Under the pieces are notes generated by a model. That model did no database searches. It was not told where the DNA came from and saw only the letters and a program-made list of their open reading frames with translations. The position numbers and the translations under genes were made by a program. Shown here piece after piece: positions 1 through 43,300 of a stretch of DNA of 64,000 nt. The stretch is from Larus michahellis. Lineage: Eukaryota > Chordata > Aves > Charadriiformes > Laridae. Positions within the stretch are counted from its first letter, which is position 1; every line of letters starts with the position of its first letter. The stretch is from the NCBI RefSeq assembly GCF_964199755.1, contig NC_133899.1:25275446-25339445 (forward strand). Reading direction: 5' to 3'.

Positions 1-57
1 TAAGATAACTTACATGGGCATCAAGTTAATGTCTGTATATTTCAGTAACTTTTGCAA

Positions 58-657
58 TGCGTGCTGGCCCAGAAAGCCCCCCACAGCCTGGGCTGCATCC
101 CCAGCAGCGTGGGCAGCAGGGCGAGGGGGGGATTCTGCTCCGCTCTGGGGAGACCCCCCTGCAGTGCTGCCTCCAGCACTGGGGCACCAACAGCAGAAGG
201 ACACGGAGCTGTTGGAGCGGGGCCAGAGGAGGCCCTGGAGATGCTGGGAGGGCTGGAGCCCCTCTGCTGGGAGGACAGGCTGAGAGAGCTGGGGGGGTTC
301 AGCCTGGAGAAGAGAAGGCTCCGGGGAGACCTTCCAGTCCCTAAAGGGGCTCCAGGAAAGCTGGGGAGGGACTCCGGATCAGGGAGGGGAGCCATAGGAC
401 AAGTTGTAGTGGCTTTAAACTAAAAGAAGGTGGATTTAGACTGTATATAAGGAGGAAATTCTTTATGATGAGGGTGGTGAGCCCCTGGCCCAGGTTGCCC
501 AGAGAAGCTGTGGCTGCCCCATCCCTGGAGGTGTTCAAGGCCAGGCTGGACGGGGCTTGGAGCAACCTGGTCTGGTGGGAGGTGTCCCTGCCCAGGGCAG
601 GGGGGTTGGAACTGGATGATCTTTAAGGTCCTTTCTAACTCTAGCCATTGTATGAAG
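58..657 (+). mobile_element. CR1 LINE, 5'-truncated, sense to SOS2 (intron 6)
   Basis: About 600 bp of the CR1 3' region. Recognisable CR1 phrases include TTCAGCCTGGAGAAGAGAAG, GCCCCATCCCTGGAGGTGTT and the terminal GGTCCTTTCTAACTC. The typical 3' octamer repeats are reduced to CATTGTATGA. It contains no intact reverse transcriptase, so it is a dead fragment. Confidence 0.93.
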
Positions 658-1132
658 TGTAAAATCCCTTTTTTTTATATTAGTCTCTTGGGGAAGATAG
701 CTAACGCGGTTTGTTTCAATCTTGTCTTCAAAAAACAAAACCAAAAGCTCCATACTGATCAAATCAGAATGGAAGAAACTGAAAGCACTTCTAAAATGCA
801 CTTAAAAGTTTAAAAAGACGGCACAGAATAAATATGTATTGGTCTGGCTCCCCCAGTAGATTTGTATGCAAGGTGAAGTTTTGAGAGCTCGTGTCCCGTG
901 ATGTGGAGGATGCTGCCATCTCTCCCTTCGTCCTACTACCTCTGGGTGAGCTGAACCCACACCCCATGGCTGACCTACTGCTTCTGCAGAGGTTTATGTT
1001 CAGTTTTGCTTGGCTGTTACGGCAAAGAGAAACTGTATATGCAGTGTTATTGTTCCCTGTCTTTAATTTGGATGTTGTAAAATAAGACCCCTTATTGTAT
1101 TCTTGCAGGTAGTGGGCAGGCATGGAGTAAAC

Positions 1133-1156
1133 AAAAAAAAAAAAAAAAAAAAAAAA
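1133..1156 (+). repeat. A24 homopolymer, SOS2 intron 6
   Basis: Uninterrupted A run after GGAGTAAAC. The 300 bases upstream match no repeat I recognise, so I cannot say whether it is a retrotransposed tail. Confidence 0.9.
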
Positions 1157-2377
1157 CAACCAGGCTGTAAACTGGATTCAGATTCTGCTTAAAACCATCC
1201 TGTTCAGTGAGAGCCTCTGATCATTTTCTATTCAGCTGCTGCTGCTCCTGACTTGCCAAACCTTCCCCCTCCTCTGGTCCCCCCTCCCAGATACAATCTA
1301 ATTCGAATGGACAGCGATGATTAGAACTTGATGAGGAGAGTTGAGAGTGATGATTACAATTTGCATGTGAAAAGCGAGTGCATTCTGTGCCTCTCCTCCC
1401 CACAAAGACTTTAATTGCATCTGCCCCGTGAGTAAGGTAGGAAATCCCCTGGACCCTCTGCAGATGGAAAACTTGAAATTTTTACCCTGAATGTTCAAGC
1501 GAGCCCTTGTGGTGGTTGGTTCTCCGGAATTCTGCAGCCTGTATTCTGACAAGCACGACTGGGTTAAGGTGAAAAGAGGTATGCGCTTTTTCTGGGCATG
1601 GTGCCATCAGCACCGGATAACCCTGTGATTCATGAGTGATTCAGCCCAGTGAATCTGCAGAGACTGGGGAACAGCCTGACGGGCTCTGGAGCAGGTAATC
1701 TATGAGCAGGAATAAATTATTCCTGCAGAGATTCATGTACAGTCAGGTTTTCATCCCATCCTGCTGTAGTTTATAATAGAGAATCACAGCCAGATACTCC
1801 ATCTAGAGTAGTAATTTTTGCACCTGAAGCCCTTAGAGGAGTTTCCTCCAAGACTTTCAGACTCGCTGTTTTGTCCCGGTGTGAGATATCTCCCCAACTT
1901 TCCAACATGGCCAGTAAAGTGTGCAGAAGTCCAGTGCTTATGACCGACCGTTCTTATGTGATGTACCCTGCAATAGTAGTGGTACAACAATGCCTCCTTT
2001 TGACAATCTCTGAAGTTCATCTCTACCTGCGCTTCTTTCCAAAGTGCCATTTTTTATTGGCAGAAAGGAGGTAAATTGCCATTCAGTTGACTGAAAGCAA
2101 GAATTTCTCTTCCTTCCCACTACTTCAGTGAAATAAAGCTTGTGTTAGTGACAAGTGTGGTGAGATCTGAGGAATGCTGAGAAAATGTTGTGTGCGTTTA
2201 AAATCTGGATGTGAAAACGGGTTGTGGTTTACTGAATATTTGTTTTGCAAAATCGATCTTTTCTTGAAAAGTTACACTTGTGTATCTATCAGCTTATTAA
2301 AGGAATTAATTGTACCAGCTGGGACAGAAATGTCTTGCATTCTTCATGTAGGTATATCATTCTCTGTTTTTATTCAG

Positions 2378-30678
<28,301 letters not shown>

Positions 30679-31265
30679 CCGTAGCCATAGTAGTCATTGA
30701 CACTGGAATAGTATTTGTAAAGTTCCTTTTTTTTTTTTCTATTTATTCAAAAAAGGCAGTGTATTTTAGTACTTTCACAAATTATGCTCTTAAAGTGCTG
30801 CTGATCAGAAAAAAAAAAAAAGTTTAAATTGGAAAGTAAGACTCCACACACTCTGGCCTGTGTCTGTTCGACAGCATTACCCTTAGGTGGTCAGCAGCAT
30901 TGCCTTGTTTCACATCCTCAGTGCCGACAGTTATGCCAGTATACAAAAACGTATCTTTTTGCACTGTAAACTACACTAAATGAATTTAAACTGACATCAT
31001 TTAATTGCACTGAGCCAAAAAAGGTGCGTCTGTGGAATTTTTTTCAAATTTGAGCACTAGTGGCCTTTTCTTTTTTTTTTTTTTATTAAAAACAAAAGAA
31101 CAATGGGATGACTACACAACACGAGGACATACACTGTTACTGATTTTAAACCTCTAGCCACTTGCCTTCTCACTTTGTGTAAGCTTGGAGGTCCGTGAGT
31201 GACAGCTACTGTTCTCGAGTATTTTAATGCCATGTCTTAATTGCCATTGATTTGCTGCTGAGGAC

Positions 31266-31298
31266 AAAAAAAAAAAAAAAAGAAAAAAAAAAGAAAAA
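31266..31298 (+). repeat. Interrupted A run in SOS2 3'UTR
   Basis: A16-G-A10-G-A5, a simple A-rich repeat. Confidence 0.9.
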
Positions 31299-31939
31299 TA
31301 GGTTGAAATCTAAACACCAAAATACTTGGTTGGTCTTGACTATTTTGAGAAAGGGTGAACAAGGACTACCTGTCTCGGGTGTTGGAAAGGATCCCTAGTA
31401 CTTAGCATGCATCTTGTTCGGATGTGCCTTTTTGTTTTGGTGGGCGAAGATGTCTTAAGCTAAAGAGTTGTCTACTGTTCTGGAGAACAAAGCTATATGC
31501 CGTGTATGTACAATTGTTTATATTGTATATTTACAGATAATGCTAATAACCTGTATAAATTTAAGTGACTTGAGGCCTATACTACAGTCTGCTACTCTCG
31601 CAATCTTCTACGGTCAGAAGTGTTTCCTCTGGCTTAGGAGCCGTCTTGCCTTCCAAACCTAATAACTTTCTTTAGATCTCACTTAACTTAATCGTGAATC
31701 CATTTTGGAAATTGGTAGCATTTAAACCAGCAAACACTTAAAGCTTTATTAAACTTTTTAAACTGATAAGTGAATGGAACTTTTATTTGCCAGTTGAACT
31801 ACTTGTTTGAACTGGTGTGAGAGTGAGTCTGTTTTACTGGTAGTACTGTAGCAGCATTTATAAAGTGGCCAGAAGCCACATTTTATTTACTGGTCTGTGG
31901 CCTTTTACTGTGCTTTGTATCAGAGTTCTTAACAAGATT

Positions 31940-31945
31940 AATAAA
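31940..31945 (+). terminator. SOS2: SOS2 polyadenylation signal AATAAA
   Basis: Canonical hexamer, followed about 40 nt later by GT-rich sequence (GTGCGTGTTCCTTG), the expected downstream element. Cleavage is expected near 31,960. Confidence 0.75.
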
Positions 31946-31965
31946 TCACCCCAGTCTTAATTTTT

Positions 31966-34900
31966 AAGAGCTTGAGCAGTGCGTGTTCCTTGTAAGGACA
32001 AGGTTGCGAATTGCATTTAGTAAGTCTTTGGCAATGCAAAACACCCCAAATTTTCCATGCTGCTGTTCTCAGCTTTGGTCGTCCTTTGGTCTGCAGTTGG
32101 GCCCCATACGCAACAGCTCCCTGGGAGTGTAACCTCTCCCTCCACCTCCAAACCCATCAGATGCCTCGGCCTCTCTGGATGGAGAAGTAGGTTCTGATTT
32201 TTCTGGCTCCTGGATGGAGGAAGAGCGCTGTGCTGGGACTTGCAGCAGCTCGGGCTTCTGAGTCACTTGTCATCAGCCTGCCTGTATTGCTCCCGCTGGC
32301 TCAGGCATTCCCTCTGGAAAAGGAGATGTGATATGCCTGCCGAGGGGTGCTGATTTTCTTCTGGGAAGATGCATCTTGCCATCTGGCTCTTGGATAGTCT
32401 CCTACTGCCTGTCCCCTTGATGCTCCCAAGAAGGAAGAGGGGTAGAATCTGCCCAAGGTGTCACCCTGCGGGCCATTCGTGCAAGGGGCGGAACACCCTT
32501 TATAAAGGAAAGCTGCTTCATTTTGCAAAAATAACATTCAAGAAGTGCCAAATTTGACATACGTGAACTGGGAGTGCAGGCAGGAAATGGTTGATGCCTT
32601 GATTCCAGTTTTTCTTCTGCAGTAAAAAACCCATCTTGTACCTCTTTTCTCTAGGTTTGGGAAGGACTCTTCTGTGGGTGTCTGGTGGTGAAACTCTGCT
32701 TAGCGGGAGTTCTTCCCTCATGCTGTCTACATAGAAAAGGCAGGCTGTCAGGTTTCACCATTCCAGTGATCTGTGGAATAAGCTGAATAAGTGAAATTTT
32801 GTATTTAGTTCCTTGTATTAACTCTTTCGAAGCCCTCCCTCACCAGCAGCTTTAGCTAAATGATCAGTAATATTTTTTCAGACTTCTACATTTTGCTTCT
32901 TGCTGCAGGGGCAGGGGGAACTCCCCCAAATTTTAGAGTATATAGATGTCAGCTTTATACCTTCCTGTACAAGTGCTTAGCCCAGAACCCTTGTCAATAT
33001 CCCATATTAAAATACAGCATAGCTTTATATTTTGGTCCTGACTCAGCAAAACTCATTTTAAGTTGAGGACCTGGTGATTAGTAATGGCTTCCATACGTAT
33101 CAAAGTACTTCCCTCCATCAAGAGCTTTGTAAGGTTCTGCTTTGTGATGGACTTTGAGGAGAGTTTAAACTTGTGGAAGCACGAGTGTAGGTTTATTAGA
33201 GTTCACCTTGAAACGATGCTGCGCAGGGGACCCATTCTCCAAACAGCCTTTCTTTGGTGCCAACTTACACGTTCTGTTGACAGCCTACAAAAATACTTGG
33301 GGGGCTGCAAAATCTTCCTTCTTTTAAACCTGATTGGGAATGAGTTCTGAATTCCACACTGAAAGCCAGAGAAAAAGAAATGCTTAACTTTGAGTGGGGC
33401 CGCAGAATGGTTTGATTAGGAAAAACAGTGATGCGGTTAAAAAAGTCTCAAGGTTATTGTTCTCTGTTAGATTAACATGGACAGAGGTAGGCATTCCTGC
33501 AAGAGCCTCTCGCTGCTATCTGGGGATGTTCTGGGCAGCAAAGGTGACTGTGGATCCTGGTGGAGCCCTCAGGACCTGTCTTCTGCCAGGGACCAATGGG
33601 ACAGACATGAGCCTGTGAGTCCACGGTGCTGTTTTGCCCGTGGCAGGTCCTGTTCAGCACATCCCCGACCCTCAGCCACTCCCCTCTTCTCCCCTGGTGC
33701 CCCTTCACCTGTGTGGGGTTGTGCTCTAAACTGGTGATGGAAAAAATCCTGTGGGTTTTTTTGCAGGTTGGGCTTAAAGCATCACCACCCACAACTGATT
33801 GACAGCAAAGCTCCGGGGGGATGAGGGGAGAGGGGAGCAGGAACCTCTTCCATTAGATCCCCCAACAGGGGTAATAACGTCAGAACACGGGATACTCGAA
33901 GGCAGCAGCTAAACGATGTTCCTATTTGCGTCTCCCATGCATGAAACGTGACTCTCACCTTTGCAGGGCCAGTTCTGGAGTTAACCTGAAGTACATAAAT
34001 CACAGTGTGATTCAGAAAAGGGGCCTTGCTTATGGATAACTTGCCACACAATTAAACTGGCCTCCGCGCATAACAGGAGCTGTAAAATATACGAAAAACA
34101 AAGAGCCATTCCGAGGCAGGGCGGCAGCAGCGATGCCAGGAGCATCGAGTATGGTGGGTACAGCAACACACGTTCCCAAAGCAACTGTCTGGCCATGGAA
34201 GTGGTCGATGGCACTCGGATTCCCACCAGTGCGGTCTGAGGGAATGCCAAGATAGCAATAAATTAGCATTTTGGTTACTTCATAATTAGAGGGATAGATA
34301 AAAAGAGCCAAAAAAAAAAAATGCTAGAGGGGAAAAATGTGAAATTGCTGGGTTTGAAGTTGGCTTGTGTGGGAAAAGACAGTTCCCTCAGAAAAGTGCA
34401 GATAAATAGACGGAATGTGAAGGCAGTTAATAGCAAAAGAAACATCTTTCTAGTTGTTTTCAGTGATCCCATTTTGAGTTCCTGAGTTTTAGCATTTCCC
34501 CCTGCTCTGGAGCCAGAATAACTTATGTGGGTGCTGTGATCTTGCTATAGCAGATCAAAAACAAGAAGGGACAATGGGAACCATCTTTTGGGTGATTTTT
34601 TTTTTTCCCAGATTAACTCCAATTTTCAAAAATACACCACAAGTCTGAATATACCATTCAGAGTCCCTAGCAAATGCAGTAACTCCTCCCTGGGGAAGGG
34701 AGCGAGCATCAGAAAGAAACGCTAGGAAATAAAGTAATAAAACCTTTATTTTGTATGTCAGAGGAAAAATCAAGTCTTTGCACTTAAAAATGCGGATGCA
34801 CAGTCAACTCATATTCATGGCAGGGGTCTTGGAACAAGATGATCTTTAAGGTCCTTTCCAACCTAATGGATATGGGGTTATAATATCTATGATATTAATC

Positions 34901-35429
34901 TGCTTTTTTAAAACCTTTTTGTAAGTTTAAACGTTGGATGAGGGCGTACAACACGCGTGATTTCCAGCAGTATCTCGTGGCTTTAAGCAGGACTGCGCGT
35001 CCACAGCAATTACAGGCTGCACTGAGCAACTTGTGAAGTGGGTTTTGAATCACTGTGTGTTAATTTTCAGCCAGTTCCCGCGTGGAAAACTTTTCTTCCC
35101 AGCTGCCTTTCCTCTGGCTGGTTTTTAATGCCTTCTTTCGTCCGATGGGCTAAATCAAGGAGGTGTGACTTAGTGCCAGGCCAGCTCCCGCGTGTGGCCT
35201 CCCAACGGAGGTTTCTCAGCTCTGACGGAAGCCTCGCAGGGCCCCATTACCCCGGTGAGCGATGGCTGCCCACGTTCTCCCCTAGAGCAACCCGGCCAGC
35301 CAACGTGGCACCTTTACATTCGCCCCTATGCTGCCAGCAAGCACTAAAACCAAGTAAAAGTACATTTTTCTGTCACGCAAAGGTAGCCCAGAATACACCT
35401 CCACATAACTCACAGCCAACTTACAGGAG
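31966..35429. other. SOS2-VCPKMT intergenic spacer
   Basis: About 3.5 kb between the SOS2 poly(A) site and the VCPKMT promoter. The only repeat seen is the CR1 tail near 34.85 kb. ORFs of 60-106 codons match nothing recognisable and overlap on both strands. Confidence 0.7.
34818..34893 (+). mobile_element. Decayed CR1 3' tail, SOS2-VCPKMT spacer
   Basis: Short match to the CR1 end (GATGATCTTTAAGGTCCTTT, CCAACCTAA) followed by a degenerate TATCTATGATA tail. Only the last 70-80 bp are recognisable. Confidence 0.7.
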
Positions 35430-35472
35430 GGTTGGCCAGGAAGGGTTGCGGAGCGGTTAACGTGGAGTCTGA

Positions 35473-39411
<3,939 letters not shown>

Positions 39412-39870
39412 GATCTCTGACCACATTAACTGTCCTCTGGCAGCTGGTAGGGCTCTGGAGAAGAGGGAGAGGGTATAAAATAACACCACAAAGGGACTGT
39501 CTCCAGTGTGGTTTGTGACTCATCTACAGAAAACGGCTTCTGGGTGGTGGACTTGGCATGAGGCACCAGAAGAAGTGGGCTCGTCAGACTCGATCCGCCG
39601 ATAGCGCCTTCCCGGAGGACAGAAGTGAGCTGGCGATGTCCACGGGCTGAGGCGGAGGAAGGCAGAAAACGGAACCAGAGCTTCACCCAGAGTGGCGCTG
39701 GGTGCGTGTTCTGGTTACCTCTGCTTGTTGGGTGCAGCAGACGGCTTGCTGAGCGCTCAGAGCAGATCTGAGGACACCCCGCTGAAGGCTCTGCGAGGAG
39801 AAAACTCTGCGAGCGGGCTCAGTCACACAGCCCCAGCTAGCCCAGCAATAAAACTTCTCCACTTGAGATG
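39412..39870 (+). other. VCPKMT: VCPKMT 3'UTR
   Basis: Runs from the stop to just past AATAAA at 39847-39852. GT-rich sequence from about 39870 (GGGTCTCGGATGGTGGGG, then CTGTGGTTTCTGTG) fits the downstream cleavage element. End inferred. Confidence 0.7.
39847..39852 (+). terminator. VCPKMT: VCPKMT polyadenylation signal AATAAA
   Basis: Canonical hexamer about 435 nt after the stop codon, followed by a GT-rich downstream element. Confidence 0.75.
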
Positions 39871-40028
39871 GGTCTCGGATGGTGGGGTTCTTTTCAGCCT
39901 GTGGTTTCTGTGTCACTCCTGTGTTGCAGAGGTCCTGGGAGTCTCGTTCCCAGAGCGGGGACTGCTGTGGTGGTGGGTGCACAAATATAGCACACAGGTG
40001 GTCCTGCGCCTGTGCAAAAAAAAAAAAG

Positions 40029-40343
40029 GGGGGGCCTACAAGAAAGCTGGTGAGGGACTTTTTGGGATGTCGGGTAATGGTAGGACTAGAGGGAATGGAT
40101 CAAAACTAGAGATGCGTCGATTCAGACTGGACGTTAGGAAGGAGTTCTTCACCATGAGGGTGGTGAGACACTGGAACAAGTTGCCCAGAGAGGTGGTGGA
40201 AGCCCCATCCCTGGAGGTGTTCAAGGCCAGGCTGGACGGGGCTCTGAGCAGCCTGGTCTGGTGGGAGATGTCCCTGCCCAGGGCAGGGGGGTTGGAACTA
40301 GGTGATCTTTAAGGTCCCTTCCAACTCAAACCATTCTGTGAAA
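40029..40343 (+). mobile_element. CR1 LINE 3' fragment downstream of VCPKMT
   Basis: Starts at CCTACAAGAAAGCTGGTGAG and ends at GGTCCCTTCCAACTC and CCATTCTGTGA. It lies immediately after an A12-G7 run and about 160 bp beyond the presumed VCPKMT poly(A) site. Confidence 0.93.
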
Positions 40344-43300
40344 ATTATTCTTTTAATTCCACCTGTGCTTTTCTGGTGTAAGGATCTAAAGTTTGACACC
40401 TTCAGACAATTCTGCTGAGCAGGTTCGTTGCTGTTGGTGTTCCTCACCAAGCTGTCTCTTGTTGTTGCGCAGCGATGGCTTTGAGATTTAATTTCAAAGG
40501 AAATCGCTTCCGCTCTGTAGTGGAAGTGGCCGTGGCTGCCTGCGCCATGCTGCAGCCCTGAGCGTGCTGTGGCAGCAGGTGTGCTGCGACAGCGGTGCTG
40601 CTCAACACAAACTGTAACAGCCTGTTCCCTGAGCGTCCCCGCTCACGCTGCGCCCAGCACGAGTGGTCCCTACTACAGAAACCTGAATATTTAAGCTAAA
40701 TCTGCTGAGTTTTCTCAAAACCTCAGCTGCTGGTTTTGGGAGAGCTTTGTTCACAGATACCAGCGAGCTTCTGGGACCTGCCCTGAGCTCGGGCTCCCTT
40801 TATCTCCAGTGAGAGCATTCCTTGCAGACTTCACACTCCATAAAACACTGCCCTGGCTTGCAAAAGCACAGCAGCGATGATTAGCGAATGCACGGCAAAG
40901 CGAGAAAGGTAATTTGTCGTGACCGCATGCATTATTTGTTAGCTTGTTATGAAAAGAGCTCCTTAATTAACGGGTGGCCCGCAGGAAGATATTTACTGGT
41001 GTGTTTGTGCCAGAGTGACTTCTCCGGTGGAAACTCTTGTTTGGAGGATCTGTCCAAAGGTGTGCTGTAAGGACAGTGTGAGCCCCATGCTGTTTTCTGG
41101 TGCCGTCTCCCCACAGATGCAGCCTCTTTGCTGACTGCAGACCCCCAGGAGGGGGGAGCAGCGTTTCTCAGGGGTTTGGTGCTGAGGGAATAATTGTATT
41201 TTATCCACAGGGTGTGTGATTTCAGCACTTCCTTTTATATACAGGCTCAGATCTCCCTTTCAGAAGAAAAAAGGGAGGAAGTTGTGCTTTTCTCTTCCCT
41301 GTGCGCAGCCGCCGGCTGCCCCTCCGTGCCCTCAACTTCATGTGTGTAATGCTCAAGTCGTGAACGTTGTCGAGGGGGGCCCTGGGGGGAGGGACACTGG
41401 GTCCTGTCACCGTCCATGCCGTCTCCCCGTCACCGGCTGCACCCGCCACGAGGGGGGATGTCTAACCCAACCGCTGCTCGTTGTGAAGAGGAAACCACTG
41501 CTAACCAGGGCGGCGGGGAGACGGCGTCACGTGCGCCATGGCTGCCGCCTCTCTGTGCCGTGTCCCTGGGGCCACCAGATGAAAAGGCTGCTTTTTTTTG
41601 GGGGTGGGGGTGGGGGGGGAAAGCTGTTAGAAAGGGGATCAGGATCCTTGGGTGGTGGCCGTAGGGCTGGTGGCTGCCATGGCACAGGAATTACTGCTCT
41701 TAACCAGGGGCAGGTGTGGGGCCCTCATGGAAAATGGAGTGCGAGGGAGAGTCTGGTCCTGCTTCTTGCCAGCCTCACCCCTCCCTCACTTGTCCCGTTT
41801 ATCCCCATTGGCTTTTTGTCCCCATTCTGTCCCCTCGGGGAGAGTGTGTGTCAGTGCCGCTCCCACAAATGCGGAGTCTCTTTGGCAAGGTTTGGCCGTG
41901 GCAAAGTGCCCGGCAGTGCCCGGGCATGGCTTTGCCGGTGTGGGCTCTGCCCAGCCCCTGGGGCAGAGCAGCCGCTCCTGAGAACAACTCCCATCCCTGC
42001 CAGCACTGTACCGGCCCAAATCTGCCCCAGTGCTCTCCGCACAGGAGAGCTCATCCCTCCCTTGGCTCCGATGGGTGCACGGCCATCTCTGAGCTGGCTG
42101 CCATGGGATCTGGTGGCACCGAAGCTGTGGTGCCTGAGCTGGGTACGCATCCTCCCCATCATCTTGCCAAAATTTGATTTACACCCTCGCAGGAGAGAGC
42201 AGCGAACCTCCCTGCCGAGCTGGTTCAGTGCTGCCGGTCACAGGTGGAGATGTTTGGGAGACGAGGGTGTTTGCTGGATGTCGTGCTTAAATAATGGGTA
42301 ATTTTCTGGAATAATTTCAACACCAGCCCAAACGATGGGGAAGCGCGCTGCGTGGGTCATGGGTATGGAGGTCACGGGCGATTTCCACGGGAGAGCCGTG
42401 ATGCTCCTGTGCCGGGGCAGCATCGCCTTGTGCTTGGGTCAGACCGCAGCCTTGGTCCCCCCGGCTCAGTGACACTGATGGCGATGTCACTGGTCTGTGG
42501 TCCTGCTGGGGCTTTGCTGGTCTCCTTACTCTTTGCTGTGGCAGCCGGTGTAGCTTTTCACTTCCACGTAGAGCGACGGCGAGGGTGCCTGGATGCGGTC
42601 AGGGATGGAGCACAGCATTTCACCTCTGCTCGGCACCAGCCACAGAAATCGCTGATCGCTTCTTGTCACAATACGAGTCACAACACAGTTCAGAAACCTG
42701 CAGGACCTCGGAAGATCCACCCTTGATGTTCTGTGATTATTTTTTTTTTCCTTGCTAGGAAGAGCACGGGACACGGGGCAGCTGTTGTGGAGTGCGCTGG
42801 CGTCCGGATCCAGCTGTCCGTGAGCGATTCCTGTGCATCCCCCGGGACTGCATCCGACCAGGACCCAGCCCACGCGTCCCACGGAGCTGGTGGCTTTGCT
42901 TGGGAAAGTCTGTCCTCCGCAGCTGTATAGTCATTTTCTGTGGTGTGTAATCCTGGACAAATGGATTTTCCTCTTAGAGAATGATACTTCTTGCCTGCGG
43001 CATTAAGAGATAGTGTTAGAAAAGGCGTTTTATTACGGCGGATCTGCTCCTGCTCCCACCGACTGCAGTGGGTCCTCATAAACGGGTAAATGGCTCAGTT
43101 AAACAGTGTTTCTGGTTCATGTAGAGGGAGCAGATGCCCCCGAGCCTGCAGCTGATCGCTGCCGTTGTGCCATTTCCTGAGCCGCAGCTGAGACGCTGCC
43201 GCAAACAGCGCAGCAATGCCGTGACGTGCCCTCCCAGCACAGGGACGTTATGTACGGGGGGTCCCGTCCCCAGCCGCGCTTGCCTTCTGCCTCGTAGGTC

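Larger units (their letters stand above)
1..2377. other. SOS2: SOS2 intron 6 (partial)
   Basis: Non-coding. It holds a sense CR1 copy (58-657) and a 24-base A run (1133-1156). No exon 6 candidate was recognised, so that exon should lie upstream of the window. Confidence 0.8.
30679..31965 (+). other. SOS2: SOS2 3' untranslated region
   Basis: About 1.3 kb of AT-rich sequence from the SOS2 stop to just past an AATAAA. It contains T- and A-homopolymers (T runs near 30728 and 31073; interrupted A run 31266-31298) and no coding potential. The 3' end is inferred from the poly(A) signal and not mapped. Confidence 0.8.

Noticed and set aside
41216-42301. 361-codon ORF, + strand
   Set aside because: Lies in GC-rich DNA where long ORFs arise by chance, overlaps several opposite-strand ORFs, and shows no recognisable domain or splice context.
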